Shown here in pieces: positions 1-12,634 of a DNA stretch of 64,000 nucleotides (its first letter is position 1; each line of letters starts with the position of its first letter). The stretch lies in NCBI GenBank assembly GCA_004154925.1, contig QJNS01000166.1:1-64000 (forward strand), read 5' to 3'. The notes beneath the pieces were generated by a model. The model worked only from the letters and a program-made list of their open reading frames with translations, ran no database searches and was not told the origin of the DNA. Source of the DNA: Monosporascus cannonballus (Eukaryota > Ascomycota > Sordariomycetes > Xylariales). Both the position numbers and the translations under genes were made by a program.

Positions 1-91
<91 letters not shown>
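1..91. repeat. (ATT)n microsatellite
   Basis: Thirty uninterrupted ATT units followed by one A. The array runs off the left edge of the window, so its true length is unknown. It is followed by AT-rich, gene-less sequence to about 262, which looks like the right margin of another AT-rich block. Confidence 0.95.
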
Positions 92-92
<1 letters not shown>

Positions 93-1300
93 AAATTAGG
101 TAATCTTACATTATATAATTTTTATACAACGTTCAAAATATTAAAATTATATATCTTTGCGAATAAGCTAATTATTAAGCTTATTCTTTTAATATCAACT
201 TCACATTTCAGTTAGTAATTTGTATGAAAATATATGAAAAATATAAAAGAATATTGCTAATACTCCTCACCTGAACAGCGGTGGACCCACTTTTCCCGGA
301 GCTAAACTCCGGATTCCTAGACCCATGGTTACAGAGTCTTCTCAAGGGATTGTACTTGTATCAGAAAATGGGCCTGAAGTGGCTGGTCGTGAGAAAGGTC
401 TTCCTTTACGCAAGGAGTCTTTCTAGAAAGGAACCTTGCTTTTATGAGAACTAGAATGCCAATGTCTACTCACACATAGAAGACGAAAAAGGATGCGGTG
501 CTGTCGTAAATTTTACGCTGTTAAAAATTGGAGGTATATATGGCCAACGTGGGCCCTGATGGTGCGATCCAACTCGAAAGGCCATGGATGCCTAACAGCC
601 AGTACCGAAGGAACCCGCTTTCGATATGGCATGGCGCTGACATGCATGTGTGGCAACACGATGTTTATCCTCGGAGACGTAGTATGATTCGTCGATGAAC
701 GATGTTTCCGGCCCCCAACTTCGCGGCTACGGTACCAGAACCTCGGTGCTGGCTGCGAAAGTGCAAGTAAGCGAATCCGACGTTGGCTGCGGTGGCCCAC
801 TCCTTTATCTTCAGCGGGCCCATCACCGAACCCCGATCTTCTTCTTCCATGCTCCACACACATTGGCGGCAACGCATCCTGGGAACGGGGAACGAAGACT
901 TCTAACTTGACCAGCAGCTCAAGGGCCAGATATACTTGGCAATACGACACTGATCGATCTTTATTAACTCGTGCATCAATAGCAATTAGCTGAACGGAAG
1001 TGAAGGTCGATCTCGGCGAGGAGGCTCTCTGGTACAGTGATGATAAGAAGCTAGTGGGGGGGCTGGCCTGAACTTACTCAAGCCTTAAGAGTGAAGCCGT
1101 TCATGGCCGCTGCTCAACTGCACTTCTACCATCCTTTCTAATCATTTGTGCGATGTAGCAGATTAGGTTTCTCTTTGCTTGTTGATCCTCCACGTTTATA
1201 TCAGCCGCAACTGTTTCGCGAATTTCCCTAGGTCTCTGCCTGGCAAATCTCCTGCCGCCGGAAGATTTTCGCCGTGGCGTCCCTTTCCGTGAACACTTAC
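92..1300. other. Gene-poor left flank of the gene island
   Basis: AT-rich to about 262, then GC-normal. I see no convincing gene. The longest open frame (513-950, minus, 145 codons) has no recognisable motif and no intron signals, and reads as a chance ORF. A short sequence at 266-289 resembles one at 16371-16393 (see findings). Confidence 0.5.
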
Positions 1301-1310
1301 GAAGTAACGG

Positions 1311-1368
1311 CCAATCAAACTTTCCCAGTCCTCAATTGGCGTCAATTGAGTCGCCGCCTAGTATAAAG
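1311..1368 (+). promoter_or_regulatory. Putative core promoter of the calpain gene
   Basis: A CCAAT box lies at 1311-1315 and a TATAAAG box at 1362-1368, about 95 and 42 nt upstream of the ATG at 1410. Two CAATTG hexamers at about 1333 and 1343 form a small repeat between them. Positions suit a fungal core promoter, but function is inferred from spacing only. Confidence 0.4.
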
Positions 1369-1409
1369 AAGCGTGTCTTGTCGGGAACTCGTGGTAGAAG
1401 TCGCCCGTC

Positions 1410-4400
1410 ATGTCGGCTCTACCACCTTCGGAATCATCATACCTAGAACAGGACAGAGAACTTGGCGCTAGCCGCACCGTGATCGCCGAGATGCCTGTAA
1501 CCATACCTACAGCCCTTAGGAGACCTAAAAAACAAACACCACAAGAAGCCATTGACGAGTTCTGGAGCAAGTTTACAACGAAGACTCCCGGTAAAGGTGC
1601 GCGGACCCCACCATGAGTCTCCTGCAACACCGAGACCAAAACCAAGGAGCTAGCCAACTCACTCACGCTGCTCAGCAACGACCGTGATCCCCCACAACGA
1701 ATACATCCAGAAGGCGGTAGACAGCCGCCTCCGGACCCCGAGCGGCAAGACAACCCAAGCGTCGTATGAAGAAGCCGCCGCGGTCTGCAGGGCCAAGATC
1801 GACAAGATCGTCAAGGAGTGCCGGCGAATCAACCAGAAGTACCGGGATCCGCACTTCGACCTCGAGCTGGATTTGAAATGGGGCAAGCGCGACACACTCG
1901 AGACGCTCTGCAACACGCGCGAGAAGCAGCAATCTTCGTTCCGGCCGCGGAGCGTCAAGAGGGTCGTGGACATCTTCGACGACCCGAAGTTTTACATCGA
2001 CGGTGAGGCGCCACTACCGTGACGCGGCAGCCGGGGAGGGCGGGCTTAGCGCCGTCGCACGTTTACTTACCGTTAAATTTCGTTTATGATTACGTCATTG
2101 TGCTGACCGAGCGAGTTGCTTGTAGGCCCCTCGGCCAACGATGTGCGGCAGGGCCGCGACGGCGACTGCTGGCTCCTCGCGGCGCTGTGCACGCTGTCGA
2201 ACAAGCCTAGCCTGATTGAGCGGGTGTGCGTAGCGCGGGACGAGGCGGTGGGCGTGTACGGGTTCGTGTTCCACCGGGACGGGGAGTGGATCAGCGAGAT
2301 CATCGATGACAAGCTCTTCCTGACGAAGCCGGACTTCGACGAGAGCTTCCTGGAGCGCATGCTGTGGGAGGACCGCGAGCGCGTCAACTCGGAGGAGCAG
2401 TACCGGCGCGCGTACCAGAGCGGCTCCGGAGCCCTGTACTTCGCCCAGTGCGAGCACGCCGACGAGACCTGGCTCCCCTTGCTCGAGAAGGCCTACGCCA
2501 AGGCACACGGCGACTACGCCGCCATCGAGGGCGGCTTCACCGGCGAGGGCATCGAGGACCTCACCGGTGGCGTCACCTCCGAGCTGTACACGACAGATAT
2601 CCTCGACAAGGAGTACTTCTGGAAGGAGGAACTCATGAAGGTCAACGACGAGTTCCTCTTCGGCTGCAACACGGACATGTGGGGCGCTGGCCGTACGGGG
2701 GACCGGAACGGCATCGTCGAGCTGCATGCCTATTCCGTCATGAGAGCCGTCGAGATGGATGGCCAGCGGCTCGTACTCCTGAAGAATCCCTGGGGCAAGT
2801 TTGAGTGGAAGGGTCCTTGGAGTGAGTCTATCTCCCTGTCCCGGGACATGAGACTGTGTGTAACTAGAAAGTAATACTTCTCAGGCGATGGTTCGAAGGA
2901 ATGGACCGCCGAGTGGCTCATCAAGCTCAACCATCGCTTCGGAGACGATGGGGCTTTTTGGATCTCTTACAATGACCTTCTACGCAAATATCAAGTATTC
3001 GACCGCACTAGGCTGTTCGGACCCGAGTGGAAAGTCGCCTCCCTCTGGACGACGGTGTCCGTCCCCTGGACACTCGACTACCTCGACACCCACTTCACAC
3101 TGACGCTGGCAAAGCCGGGTCCCGTGGTGTTGGTGCTCTCGCAGCTGGACGATCGGTATTACCGCGGGCTGGAGGGGCAGTACCGGTTCGAGCTGAACTT
3201 CCGACTGCACAAGACGGGGCAGGAGGACTACGTGGTGCGGACCATCAGCCCGTACTGCCAGAACCGGTCGGTGAACGTGGAGCTGGAACTCGAGGCGGGC
3301 GAGTACGCGGTGCTGCTCAAGATCAACGCGACGCGCGACCGCGACGTCCTGCCGATAGAGGACGTGGTGCGCAACAACGCGCGCGACCGCCGCGACAAGC
3401 TCGTCGCCGTCGGCATGTCGTACGACCTCGCCCACAGCAAGGGGCAGGTCCGCGAGACGCCCGAGGAGAGGCGGGCCCGGAGGGACGCCGAGAGGCGCCG
3501 GAAGGACAGGGCGCGCGGGGAGCTCCGGAAGGCCACCATGAGGAATAGGGAAAACGAGTACTACCTGGCCGTCAAAAGGCGGGAGAAGCGGAAGAAGCGG
3601 GATGCGAAGGTGAAGGCGCGGGCGGAGGCGAAGAAAGCCGAGAAGACCGAGAGGGCTAAGGCTAGGAAGGCGGCTAAGGAGGCGGAAAGAGCCAAGGCCG
3701 AGACAAGGGCGCCCAAGAACTCTTCTCTTTCACCAATTAAAGAGGGAGTCGATCCGAATGCTGCTTCCGAGGCGCCTATCGAAGATAAGGAGGGAAAACA
3801 CGTCCACCTTGCAACACCCGGCAATACTCCCGTGCCTGACGCCTTTAAAAAAGATACTATGCCTGCGTCTAGCTCCGGGAGCAGCTTAACGCCGCCTTCT
3901 ACTGCGACCAATGACTCCCCAGGTGACGTGTCGCCAACGTCAGAGTCTCCTCTGAATGCCAAGATCCCTGCTCCTGGTAGCTCCGAGAAGCCGGTAGAGG
4001 AGTCCAAGACCACAGAAGGCGAGCAAGGTTCTGAGAAGGCTGAGTCTGGTACTGTAGCTCCGGTGGCAAAGAAACCCAAGGGAGAAGCCACTGCAGAGGC
4101 GGACGCCAAAACAGAACCCGAACCTGGAGTAGGGGGAGCAGCCGAAGACCTAGACCTGAGCACCTCCGATTCCGAATCCTACATCCCATCGATATCTTCC
4201 ATCAGCGACCGTGAGCTAGACATACAGCTAGAGCGCATGGCGACCATGGTGTCGCGGCGGCCGCCGGTGCCCGCGCATGCCCGGCGGGGGCATCAGCCGC
4301 CGGAGGATGGCGAGGAGTCGCCCGACGAGTTCGAGAGCGACCCGTGGAACGCGGTGGCAACGGTGGGGCTGCGCGTGTATCACAAGGTGAGCGAGGAAGA

Positions 4401-4716
4401 CCGCGACCGTGAGATGGTGCAGCTGCGCGTCGTGCGACCGAATCCGTACCTGCCGTCCAAGGGCGGGGAGAAGGACGACGGGGGAAGCAAGGGCAGCCAT
4501 GCGGAGGATGCAGATGATGAAGGGGGTGCGGATCAGGATGAAGATAAGGGCAAGGAGAAGAAGGGTGGTAAGGAGGATGGCAAGGATACGCTGGAAGAGG
4601 AGCCCAAGAGTTTCATGGGTCTGGATGTCGACGACTCCTCGAAGGACGCCACGCTCGTGGGAGACCAGGAGCAGAGGAAGAGCATCTTGGCTCTTGTCCC
4701 GCAGAGGGAGGACTGA
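1410..4716 (+). CDS. Calpain-like cysteine protease (4 exons)
   Basis: Calcium-dependent-type papain-fold protease (family C2), presumably cytosolic. Exons 1410-1590, 1676-2002, 2126-2821 and 2885-4716 join in phase to 1011 aa; introns of 85, 123 and 63 nt are GT-AG, with a CTGAC-type branch site in the second. The catalytic triad looks intact: Cys184 in QGRDGDCWLL, His370 in ELHAYSV, Asn390 in LKNPWG. Order: N-terminal helical segment, CysPc domain (about 150-412), domain III/C2-like beta region (about 450-583), Lys/Arg/Glu-rich probable coiled coil (about 591-678), Ser/Pro/Glu-rich disordered stretch, then a short conserved-looking block around residue 887 (SDPWNAVATVGLRV). No EF-hands, signal peptide or membrane segment. 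It is not the MIT-domain PalB/Rim13 type as far as I can see, so the substrate is unknown. Convergent with FTA4. Confidence 0.9.
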
Positions 4717-5065
4717 AGGAGCGGCGGGGGAGCAAGCTGTAACATATTCGGGCGATTAGTTCTACGTGCAAGTAGCTGAGGTGAAGGGGAAGACAAGTAC
4801 GGATTCGAAGTTGGGATAGATAGAGTGATCAACGACCGCTCCTGAATAGACGCAACGACCCCTTTTGGATGGAACTGCAAGCATATTAATTGAAATTCGG
4901 TACCAACCACGGGGATGAAAGATATTAGATCAGCTGATCCATGGGTATCATCCAGTTCTTACCTGTCCAGGCCTTCCAAAACGCCTTGCCATGCCATGTC
5001 TCCCCAGAACTGATCCACTGTCCTAGAGGTCTGTAAAGTCGTACGCTGAAGAGAACTAAACATCC
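4717..5065. other. Intergenic region between convergent stops
   Basis: About 350 nt between the stop codons of the calpain and FTA4 genes. It must hold both 3' ends, but I see no gene, repeat or distinct terminator structure. Confidence 0.6.
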
Positions 5066-5982
5066 TCAAAACCCATTCAACAGCCCCTCGACCTTGGCGC
5101 TCTCAAGCGCATCCAAATCCTGCGCGTTCGTCATCGCCTCATCGCCCACATCCGCCGCATCCCCACTCCCGTCCGGCAACTGAGCGACCCTCCCCGCAAC
5201 CCGGACCAGCAGGACGCGCATGCGCTCAAGCTCCTTCTCGACCTCGCCGTTCCGCGTGACGAGGTTCGGCTGCACCCGCTGCGCGACGTCCGCGAACGGC
5301 GCCAGCCGGACTTGCATGCGGCGCAGGCGATCGACGCGCTCGCGCGCCTCCCTGCGGCGGCTGGCTAGCGCGGTGAGCTGCGCAGCCAGATCAGCGTACC
5401 GCCGGGCCTCGAGCGGGTGACTCTCCGCTTGCGAGGCACGCGCGGCGCTCGGGTGCTGGTCCCAGGTCGGCGGGAGGGAGGCGATGGCGCCGTCTGATGC
5501 TGTGTGGTGCGTTAGTTGCGTTGCCATTAATTCTACGTAGGGAGGTGATAGGACATACTGAAATCGACACCGACTCCCAACCTTCTTCCCCCTCCTGCTC
5601 TCACCCCATCCGCATCCATCCCGACATCACCGTCGGCATCCTCACCCTCATCATCATCGCCGGCCCTTACACCCCTCTCCCCGGCCTCCAGATACAGCGC
5701 CTCGATCTGCTCGGCAACGTGGCGCGTGGCCTGGGGCGCGTAGACCCTGCGCGAGTGCTGCAGCAGGGCGTGGTTGAGGCGGTACAAAGCATCGTCGACG
5801 GCCTTCTCGGAGAGTGGCGTCGCGCTCTCATTTTCGTTTCCGCTATTACCACTCCGGACCGCCGCTCGCCGCCTGTTCGATGCGCGCCGCCATGCGTTGC
5901 TCGGCATGAGCGCCCGCGATAGCTGGAGCGTCTGTGCATTCAGAAAGTCGGTTTTGTGCGCGAGGATCGTTGGGGGTGGCAT
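5066..5982 (-). CDS. FTA4: Kinetochore Sim4-complex subunit FTA4 (2 exons)
   Basis: Inner-kinetochore protein of the Sim4/COMA (CCAN) complex, acting at centromeric chromatin. Exons 5982-5559 and 5499-5066 (minus) join in phase to 285 aa. The 59-nt intron begins GTATGT, has a perfect CTAAC branch point and ends CACACAG. Family-like features: N-terminal HKTDFLNAQTLQLSRAL and a nearby SNAWRR segment, a conserved block around VYAPQATRHVAEQIEALY, then LPPTWD after the splice junction, and a helical segment at about 221-242 containing NLVTRNGEVEKELERMR. An acidic, Gly-rich linker (about residues 105-140) separates the halves. Mostly helical, no membrane segment. The start is the first ATG of the open frame and keeps the family N-terminus. 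Assignment rests on remembered family patterns. Confidence 0.85.
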
Positions 5983-6694
5983 CCTGTCTGTACTTTGCGA
6001 TGAAAACCCCGGTGGTGACGACTATGTTACTAGGCCTAGACTTGGTCCTAATTCAGTCGAATTTGGTTGATTAGTTATTGGGCGTAGCAGCAGAGTAGAG
6101 GTGATGGATAATGTGAGATCGTCAATCGTATGTATGTTCTGCTGGGTATTGCAGTCGTCGCGTCGCGTGACATTAAGCTACCTTTAGCTCCAGTAAATGC
6201 CCCGCGATTTAGGGCGCTGCGGGGCACAAGTCCAAGGTCATGGGTGGGGGCTAAGTATAATGGGTGAGGGTCTCATACTTCAATGACAAGAGTAAGCTGA
6301 TGGAGGAGCTGATTATAGCCTGGACACCAAGGTGGTTCCTATTATGTCTTCGATTTGGCGATATTTACCTGCTGCTCTACTCCTACCCTCAATCTGCATT
6401 GTGATTAAAGCCTTACCGACAATCTGCCTCTTTCGAGATATGAGGCTGCTAAAGACGGGGCGAAAAGGTGCTACTACACGTTGTCAGGCAAATGGGTGCA
6501 CATCAACGTAAAAAGGAGACCTTGACCTGGGAGCACTGATTTCTGGATATACGCATGGCACTCTGGTCGCCCGAATCTACAAAGGGCAAATAAGGCGCAC
6601 TTAATACGTCTCCATAAATTTCCGCAAAAAACAGCAATAACGCGTATGAAGGGAGAGCCATATACATCAACTAAACTAACTGCTTTTCAATCAC
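5983..6694. other. Intergenic region upstream of FTA4 and downstream of the beta-glucosidase
   Basis: Holds the FTA4 promoter and the 3' end of the GH3 gene. I see no ORF of note. The one distinct structure is a perfect 8-bp inverted repeat (6198-6205 and 6219-6226). Confidence 0.6.
6198..6226. promoter_or_regulatory. Inverted repeat TGCCCCGC...GCGGGGCA
   Basis: Perfect 8-bp arms around a 13-nt loop, about 220 nt upstream of the FTA4 start. Each arm contains GCGGGG or its complement, which fits the SYGGRG consensus known for the carbon repressor CreA. It could be a paired operator or just a hairpin; there is no further support. Confidence 0.3.
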
Positions 6695-9330
6695 TTACAA
6701 GCCGGACCACCAATACGTCTCAGGTACCTCGAACGACCCCCTGAGGACCTTGCCTTCCTTAACCTCGCTGCTGTCGCTGACGATGACCTCGTACTCGCCT
6801 TGCTCAACGCACCACTGGTCGCGCTCCTCGTCCCAGTAGGCCGCCGCGTACTTCTCCTCGACATTTACGGCGACCGTCTTGGACTCGCCGGCTTCGAGGA
6901 GCACCTTGGCGAAGCCCTTGAGCTCCTTGGGCGGCCTGTTGACCTTGGCCTTCTGCCGCGGCGCCACGTAGACCTGGACGACCTCGGCGCCCGTGACCGC
7001 GCCCGTATTCTTGACGACAAGTTCCACCTTCAACGTCTTCTTTCCGGCATCGTTCCTGTTGGTCACGGAGAGGTCCGAGAACGCGAACGTCGTATAGCTG
7101 AGGCCGTGGCCGAAGGGGAACAGCACCTCGCGCTCGGCGTACTCGTAGTAGCGGTAGCCGACGTAGATGTCCTCGCCGTACATAACGCGGCCGCCCTCGG
7201 TGCGGTAGTTGAGGAAGGCCGGGTTATCTTGGACCCGACGCGGGAACGATAGGCTGAGTTTGCCCGACGGGTTGGCGTCGCCGAAGAGGACGTCGGCGAT
7301 GGTGTTGCCCGTCTCGTTACCGCCGTACCACGCCTGGACCAGAGCGCCGACCTCATCGGCCCACGGCATCTCCACGGGCGTCCCGGACTGCATCACCACC
7401 ACCGTGTTGGGGTTGGCCTTCGCCACCGCCGAGATCAGGTCGTCGAGCCCCGGCGGCAGCTTCATGTGCGCCCGGTCGTGGCCCTCCGTCTCCCAGTCGG
7501 CGTTGAGGCCCGCCGCGACGATCACCTGGTCTGCGCCCTTGGCGAGCTCTGCCGCGCGCACGATTTCCGCCTTAGGGTCGATTATCTTGCATCCGCCGAC
7601 GCGGAGGGCGCCGCCCCAGAAAAGCACATTGTCGTCGCTCAGCTTGGACGTCGGGGATGACCCAAAGGTGACCTTGAAGTTGTACGTCTTGCCCTTCTGG
7701 AACTCGTAGGTGCCCTTCTCTTCGACGGTGGCGCTCCCGAAGAACGAGTCGCCTTGCGTCTGCTTGTCCGTGTTATTGATGACGAGCTCGTCATTGATGT
7801 AGAGGTTCGAGGTGCCCGACACCACGATGCCGAACTCCCACGTCGCGTCCTCCTCGGCGACCATCGAGCCCTCCAACGTGGCATACCATAGTGGGGACTC
7901 TAGTTTGGGGTGCTTGTAATCAACCAGGAGCATCTCCGTCTTAGAGATCTCTATCTCGTCGATGGGCTTCCTATCCGTAACCTCCGGCCCTTCAAGATAG
8001 ACCTTCATTGTCACACCCTTTTCTCCCTTGAGCGACTTGCTCGAGTAGCCTAGAAGGGGGAGCATCTTGTGAGAGTACTGGCCAATCGCGTAGTCGGGCG
8101 GCGAAGACAGCTTGCTGCTGATACCATCGTATGGGGTCACCGCATAATATGCGGCCAGCGCAGCGGAACCTCCACCGTGGTATGTTGCAGTCTTGGCGTT
8201 TGGTCCAATCACGACAGTCTGTCAAAGCCTCAAGTCAGTTACCCGCTCCAGATGAGATTCAGAAGCATCTGTGACCTACCTTCTTATCCTTCTTCAGGGG
8301 CAGCACGTTGTTTTGATTCTTCAGCAAGACGATGCCTTCGTTACCTATGCGTCTGAGAAGCTCAGCTGTTTCGAGCGTATCTGCCGTCTTTTCAGGGGCG
8401 TTCTCTCCCACGCCGCTCGCGGCGCATTTTTTAACGAACTCCAGCATGGCCCTGGCGCGCTGGTCTAGAATGTGCATCCGCACCTTGTCGGTCGAGACAT
8501 TGAACTTGAGCGCCTCGCCCCGGAAGCGCGTGGGGCCCGGCATCTCGAGATCGAGGCCGGCGAGGGCGGCCTCGGTCATGCTATAGACCCCGTACCAGTC
8601 GCTCATGACCATTCCATCCCATCCCCACTCTCCGCGCAGCATCCGATCCAGGAGCTTGGGGTTCTCGCTGCAGTAGGTCCCGTTCACGCCGTTGTAGGCG
8701 GTCATGAAGGAGCTCGGGTTAGAATCGCGAACGGCCAGCTGGAACGGCAGCGCGTAGATCTCGCGTAACGCGCGTTCCGATATGATGGCCTGGACGGCGT
8801 TCCGCTTGTGCTCGTGGTCGTTGCACACGAAGTGCTTTACGGTCGCCTGGATGCCCGTCGACTGTATTCCATTGATGATGGCAGCAGCTCCCAGACCCGC
8901 TAGGAAGGGATCTTCACCCAGCGACTCGAATCCGCGGCCGCCGAGAGGCCCTCTCTGCATATTGATCGTGGGCCCAAGGATGGCGTGCGCGCCTTTCGCC
9001 TTGGCCTCTTCGCCCATTTTCTTGCCGGCCTCCTCCAACAGTTCCGTGTTGAAGGTGGCTCCGAGGGCTGTCCCGCAGGGGAAGCAGGCGGCCTTGACCC
9101 CGTTGAAGAACTTGGTACCGCGCACACCGTTGGGGCCATCGGACAGCCGCAGCGAAGGGACGCCATGCTGCGGGAGTCCCTTTGTATGCCAGAAGTCGAT
9201 ACCTTATGGCTATTTAGTGTCGATGGCATCATGATATAGCAATGAGGGGCATCAACTTACCCGCTAGAAGGTCGACCTTCTCCCCCATCGACAGTTTCTT
9301 AAGGACCTCATCTACGTTTATGTCCGCCAT
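6695..9330 (-). CDS. GH3 beta-glucosidase with PA14 domain, intracellular (3 exons)
   Basis: Hydrolyses terminal beta-D-glucosyl residues of cellobiose-type oligosaccharides or aryl glucosides. Exons 9330-9261, 9202-8280 and 8218-6695 (minus) join in phase to 838 aa; introns of 58 and 61 nt are GT-AG, the second with a CTGAC branch site. No signal peptide: the protein starts MADINVDEVLKKLSMGEKVD, so it is probably cytosolic. Order: (beta/alpha) domain with SLRLSDGPNGVRG and the nucleophile motif VMSDW (Asp225); start of the second domain at NEGIVLLKN; PA14 insert at about 398-541; rest of the second domain with WETEGHDR (about 573-580), where the acid/base Glu is expected; C-terminal fibronectin-III-like domain (about 735-815). 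Length matches fungal PA14-type GH3 enzymes. The reading frame is intact, with no sign of RIP. Confidence 0.94.
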
Positions 9331-11116
9331 CTTGAGGGTATTTTACACAGGGCGCTAAATCGCGTTGACAAGGGAATGGAGCAACGAAACGAGGGGCATA
9401 TAAAGAGAAGCAGGCGAGTGTCTCCGCAACACGAGCAGATGGACGGAAAACGTCGGAGGGGCGAGAGGCAAAGAGGGGAAAGAGCAAGATCAATTATACT
9501 TCTTCTTGCCAAGCCGCTCGCGACTACGTTACCTAACCAAATTTTTACGGCTCACTGACCACCGGGGTCCACACTTGTGCATCCTATTGCTGCGTACAGA
9601 ATCCTATGGAGAAGGCGCGCCTTCTTACCTGTCACATTTTGCAGTTTCAGCCGCCCCTAATGTTGCAAACCGAGAAGCGGCAGCTTGGCCCCGCTTTCTG
9701 AGTGGTCACTAGAGAGTCCCAGTGAGAGACTATTGATCCATAGCCCTCCTGCACCCCACGATGGTTCGCAGCCGCGGTCCCGTCGACCGTGGGAACAGTA
9801 TCGGGAGAAGGCGGCAAGGCGAGCTGTGTGGTGATGATGCGTGGTCCTCCTGCTGGTTCATCGAGCTCGGCGCTGCTCCGGTCCGGCATCGGTTCGCGGC
9901 CCGACCATCCCATTTCCCGTAGATTTGCCGTAGCGGAACAAAAGCGGCCCCGAAGTTTTCCCCGACCAACGAGAATCCATCGTGGCTGCGGGGATAATAT
10001 TGGGTTCCTCGTTTCATAGTGGACTTGCCTGTTAAGCGTCATGTCAGACTAACGGAGACGGACGACAGCATCGGCCGACAACGGATACTTACCTCCCATC
10101 TCATCCTGGGTCGCGTGGTTATCTTCCAGGATACTGCCAAGTACTGGGTGGGTGTTGACGAGGTACAGCTTTGGTCTCCGCTTGGCATTGAACCTTGTCA
10201 CCATTTGCACCCACCACCTTGTCAAAGGCGGTTTGGGACGTATACAAATAGCACTCCAATGACATTTGGTGAAAGCCCAGCGGAGGCCTCAGTTCGCTGA
10301 GGTAAGGTGGGTAGTGCAAACCTTCCAAGGCCGTATGCACAGATCTGTCTACGGATCCGCACCTAATTTGCATAGTAGTCTCCCCATAGTAGCAACTGGC
10401 TGGCTTGGCACGTACCGCGTTGGCGTCAAAGGGACGCCGATACGTGGTCCTCGTGTACTCGATAAACATACTGCCCCTAAAATCGAGGGATGTTCTGATG
10501 CTTGGGCGAAAACTTCGAGGAGCGTTCTCCGTGGTCGCATACTTTCCTCGTGAACAGCTTAAGGCCGCTCGAAGCTCATTCATATGCCGTTCAGAATTCA
10601 GCGTGGTCGAGGGCAATGTCGGCTCCTGAGACGCTTGGCCTGCAACTCTATGCGAAGTTGAAGAACTAAGTCTACTGATCACTCCTTGGTCGGGCTCGTG
10701 GTTAGCAGTGTTGGCGAAGGCAGTATTGAGAACGCCGCCGCTTCTACTAGTGTCCGCCGTAGAAGGTCCTGGAAGTTCATGAAGCCGGACTCACGGTAGA
10801 GCCTCGGCCGCCTTTGTCTTCTCCAATCAACAACACTGAAGCCGATAGACTCTACGGACTTCAAGGCGGCCGGAAACGAGTAGTGATACAAAGAGACGCA
10901 AGACGAAACAATGTGGAAGGCATGAATTCCTAGAGAACCGCCAGTGCCAAACATAGTACTGGACGATATGGGGTTGCAGATGCTTGGAAAGCACCTCCAC
11001 CGCTCGAGCCTCCTTCATCAGGCCTTGTGGAAGGAGACGCAGTACATTATGCTCTTTGAACACATTATCTAGAGGCAGGCCAGGTCGCTTACGCTTTGCT
11101 TATCACTCAATCTCGC
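9331..11116. other. Long intergenic stretch without a recognisable gene
   Basis: About 1.8 kb between the beta-glucosidase start and the end of the ankyrin/CorA-like gene. GC-normal. Two minus-strand frames are open (9647-10042, 131 codons; 10119-10682, 187 codons), but I recognise no domain, no family motif and no splice signals linking them. One could be a lineage-specific gene; I would not call either on this evidence. The beta-glucosidase promoter must lie at the left end. Confidence 0.4.
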
Positions 11117-12634
11117 TCAAACAATATCTCCACTCTCCTGCCCTCGCTGCCGTAACCTCAACCCGCTCCTCGACAGCACGCGCTGAAAGACCGACTCGGA
11201 CTCGACCACTTCACTACGTTCCTCCGGTAGCACCTGGATTACATCATCCATCTCGTCATTCAGCTGTAACATTCTGAGGACCGCTTCTCGAGACGTTGCC
11301 TCGATCCCTTGGAGCGCTTCGAAGTTTGTTCGTCTCCAAACCTTGTTGATGAACCTCAAATTCTTCTTATACCACCTGTTGAGCGGATAGTCCCAATCAA
11401 AAGGTTCGAGCCCAGGATCGAGTTGGTCAAGCTCCGTATCATAGTAAATACTGTACTCCCACAACCGCCGGACGAGGGGGATTTTGGTGTGGAGCGTAAA
11501 GCCCCGCAAGCCGAAGAAACGCGCGTACTCGTCGTCCTCTTCGTCGATGGACCTCTCGGCCGTAGTCGAGCGTCTGGAGCTTGTTGATGAACTTGCGTCG
11601 TAGTTGGGCTTGTTGTCCGGTTTTCTGCCAGGTCGAGCTCCTTCGTCATCGGAGCTATCTGACTCGTCGCTTTCACTGTCGACAACCTCGCCGTCGAGCG
11701 GGGGAGGGTTTTCAACGCGTCGCCGCCGCCTTTTGCGTATAATTTTTTTGGTCTTCCGGATTGTCGGATTGTGTGAAAAGACGATTACGCCGGTTACAAT
11801 TAGGAAGATCGCAATCGATATGCCGACTGTGATTCAAGTAAGCAGCGACTTCAGATGGCAACCTGCCAGAGAAAGAAAATGGAAGGGAATTGCCCTCGTC
11901 TCTTACAGAGATAACTGGAGACCATTCTTAGTGGCCAGTCTGTGTTCCCCAAGGAGTTCTTAGGGAACTCTCGAATATTCAAGGCGAAGAAGCTTGCAAA
12001 AAATGATAAGGGGAGCTATGGCATATTAGCGTGCCCCCTCAAACTGAAAGACTGCTGGCGGAGGTCAATACTTACAAACACGATGGTGACAATTGTAAAT
12101 ACAAGCATGATCTGGAAGGCCACAGGTGTCAGAATATTGTTCACGGTGGCTTCTCACTTGCCCGGGATGGCTAAGTCTTACTCTGTTCTGTTTCTGCCCT
12201 TGTTCAGCAAGCCTTCGCGAGAACCGTGTCTCCAGTGCATTGGCCTGCTGTTGTTTGAAATCAAGCAATTGTTTGAGCTAACGGGCCACGGTGCTTAGCA
12301 CTCACAGACTTGCCCAATGTGGGATACCCGGGGATCTTACATCTGCTTGAACCCGGCTGGCCGAGTTCTTCATTTCCAACACAGACTTAATGTTTGCCTC
12401 CACAATTCGAACGGCCTGTTGGACGCACGAACTATCGGGGGTAGCTGTCTTCGCGGTTTCTGGATCGTCCTCATTGCTGTCCGGCTTCGGGGACTTGGCC
12501 GGCTTACTGCCGTCGCCTCTCCCAAGAACATCCCGCTTGAGCGTTTCTAGCGTGACCTTTTGAGTGGCAAGTATAGAGTCGACAATGCTGAGCTCGTCTT
12601 GGATATCCATGATTTCGCGAAGCCTGTTGGTTTC

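Noticed and set aside
513..950. A 145-codon minus-strand gene
   Set aside because: No recognisable motif, no intron or promoter signals, overlapping open frames on both strands; likely chance in GC-normal sequence.
6800..7252. Plus-strand ORFs across the beta-glucosidase
   Set aside because: Antisense shadows of a GC-rich coding region; the minus strand carries the complete GH3 protein.
9647..10682. One or two minus-strand genes in the 9.3-11.1 kb gap
   Set aside because: Two frames are open but share no splice signals or family features; kept only as a note under the intergenic entry.
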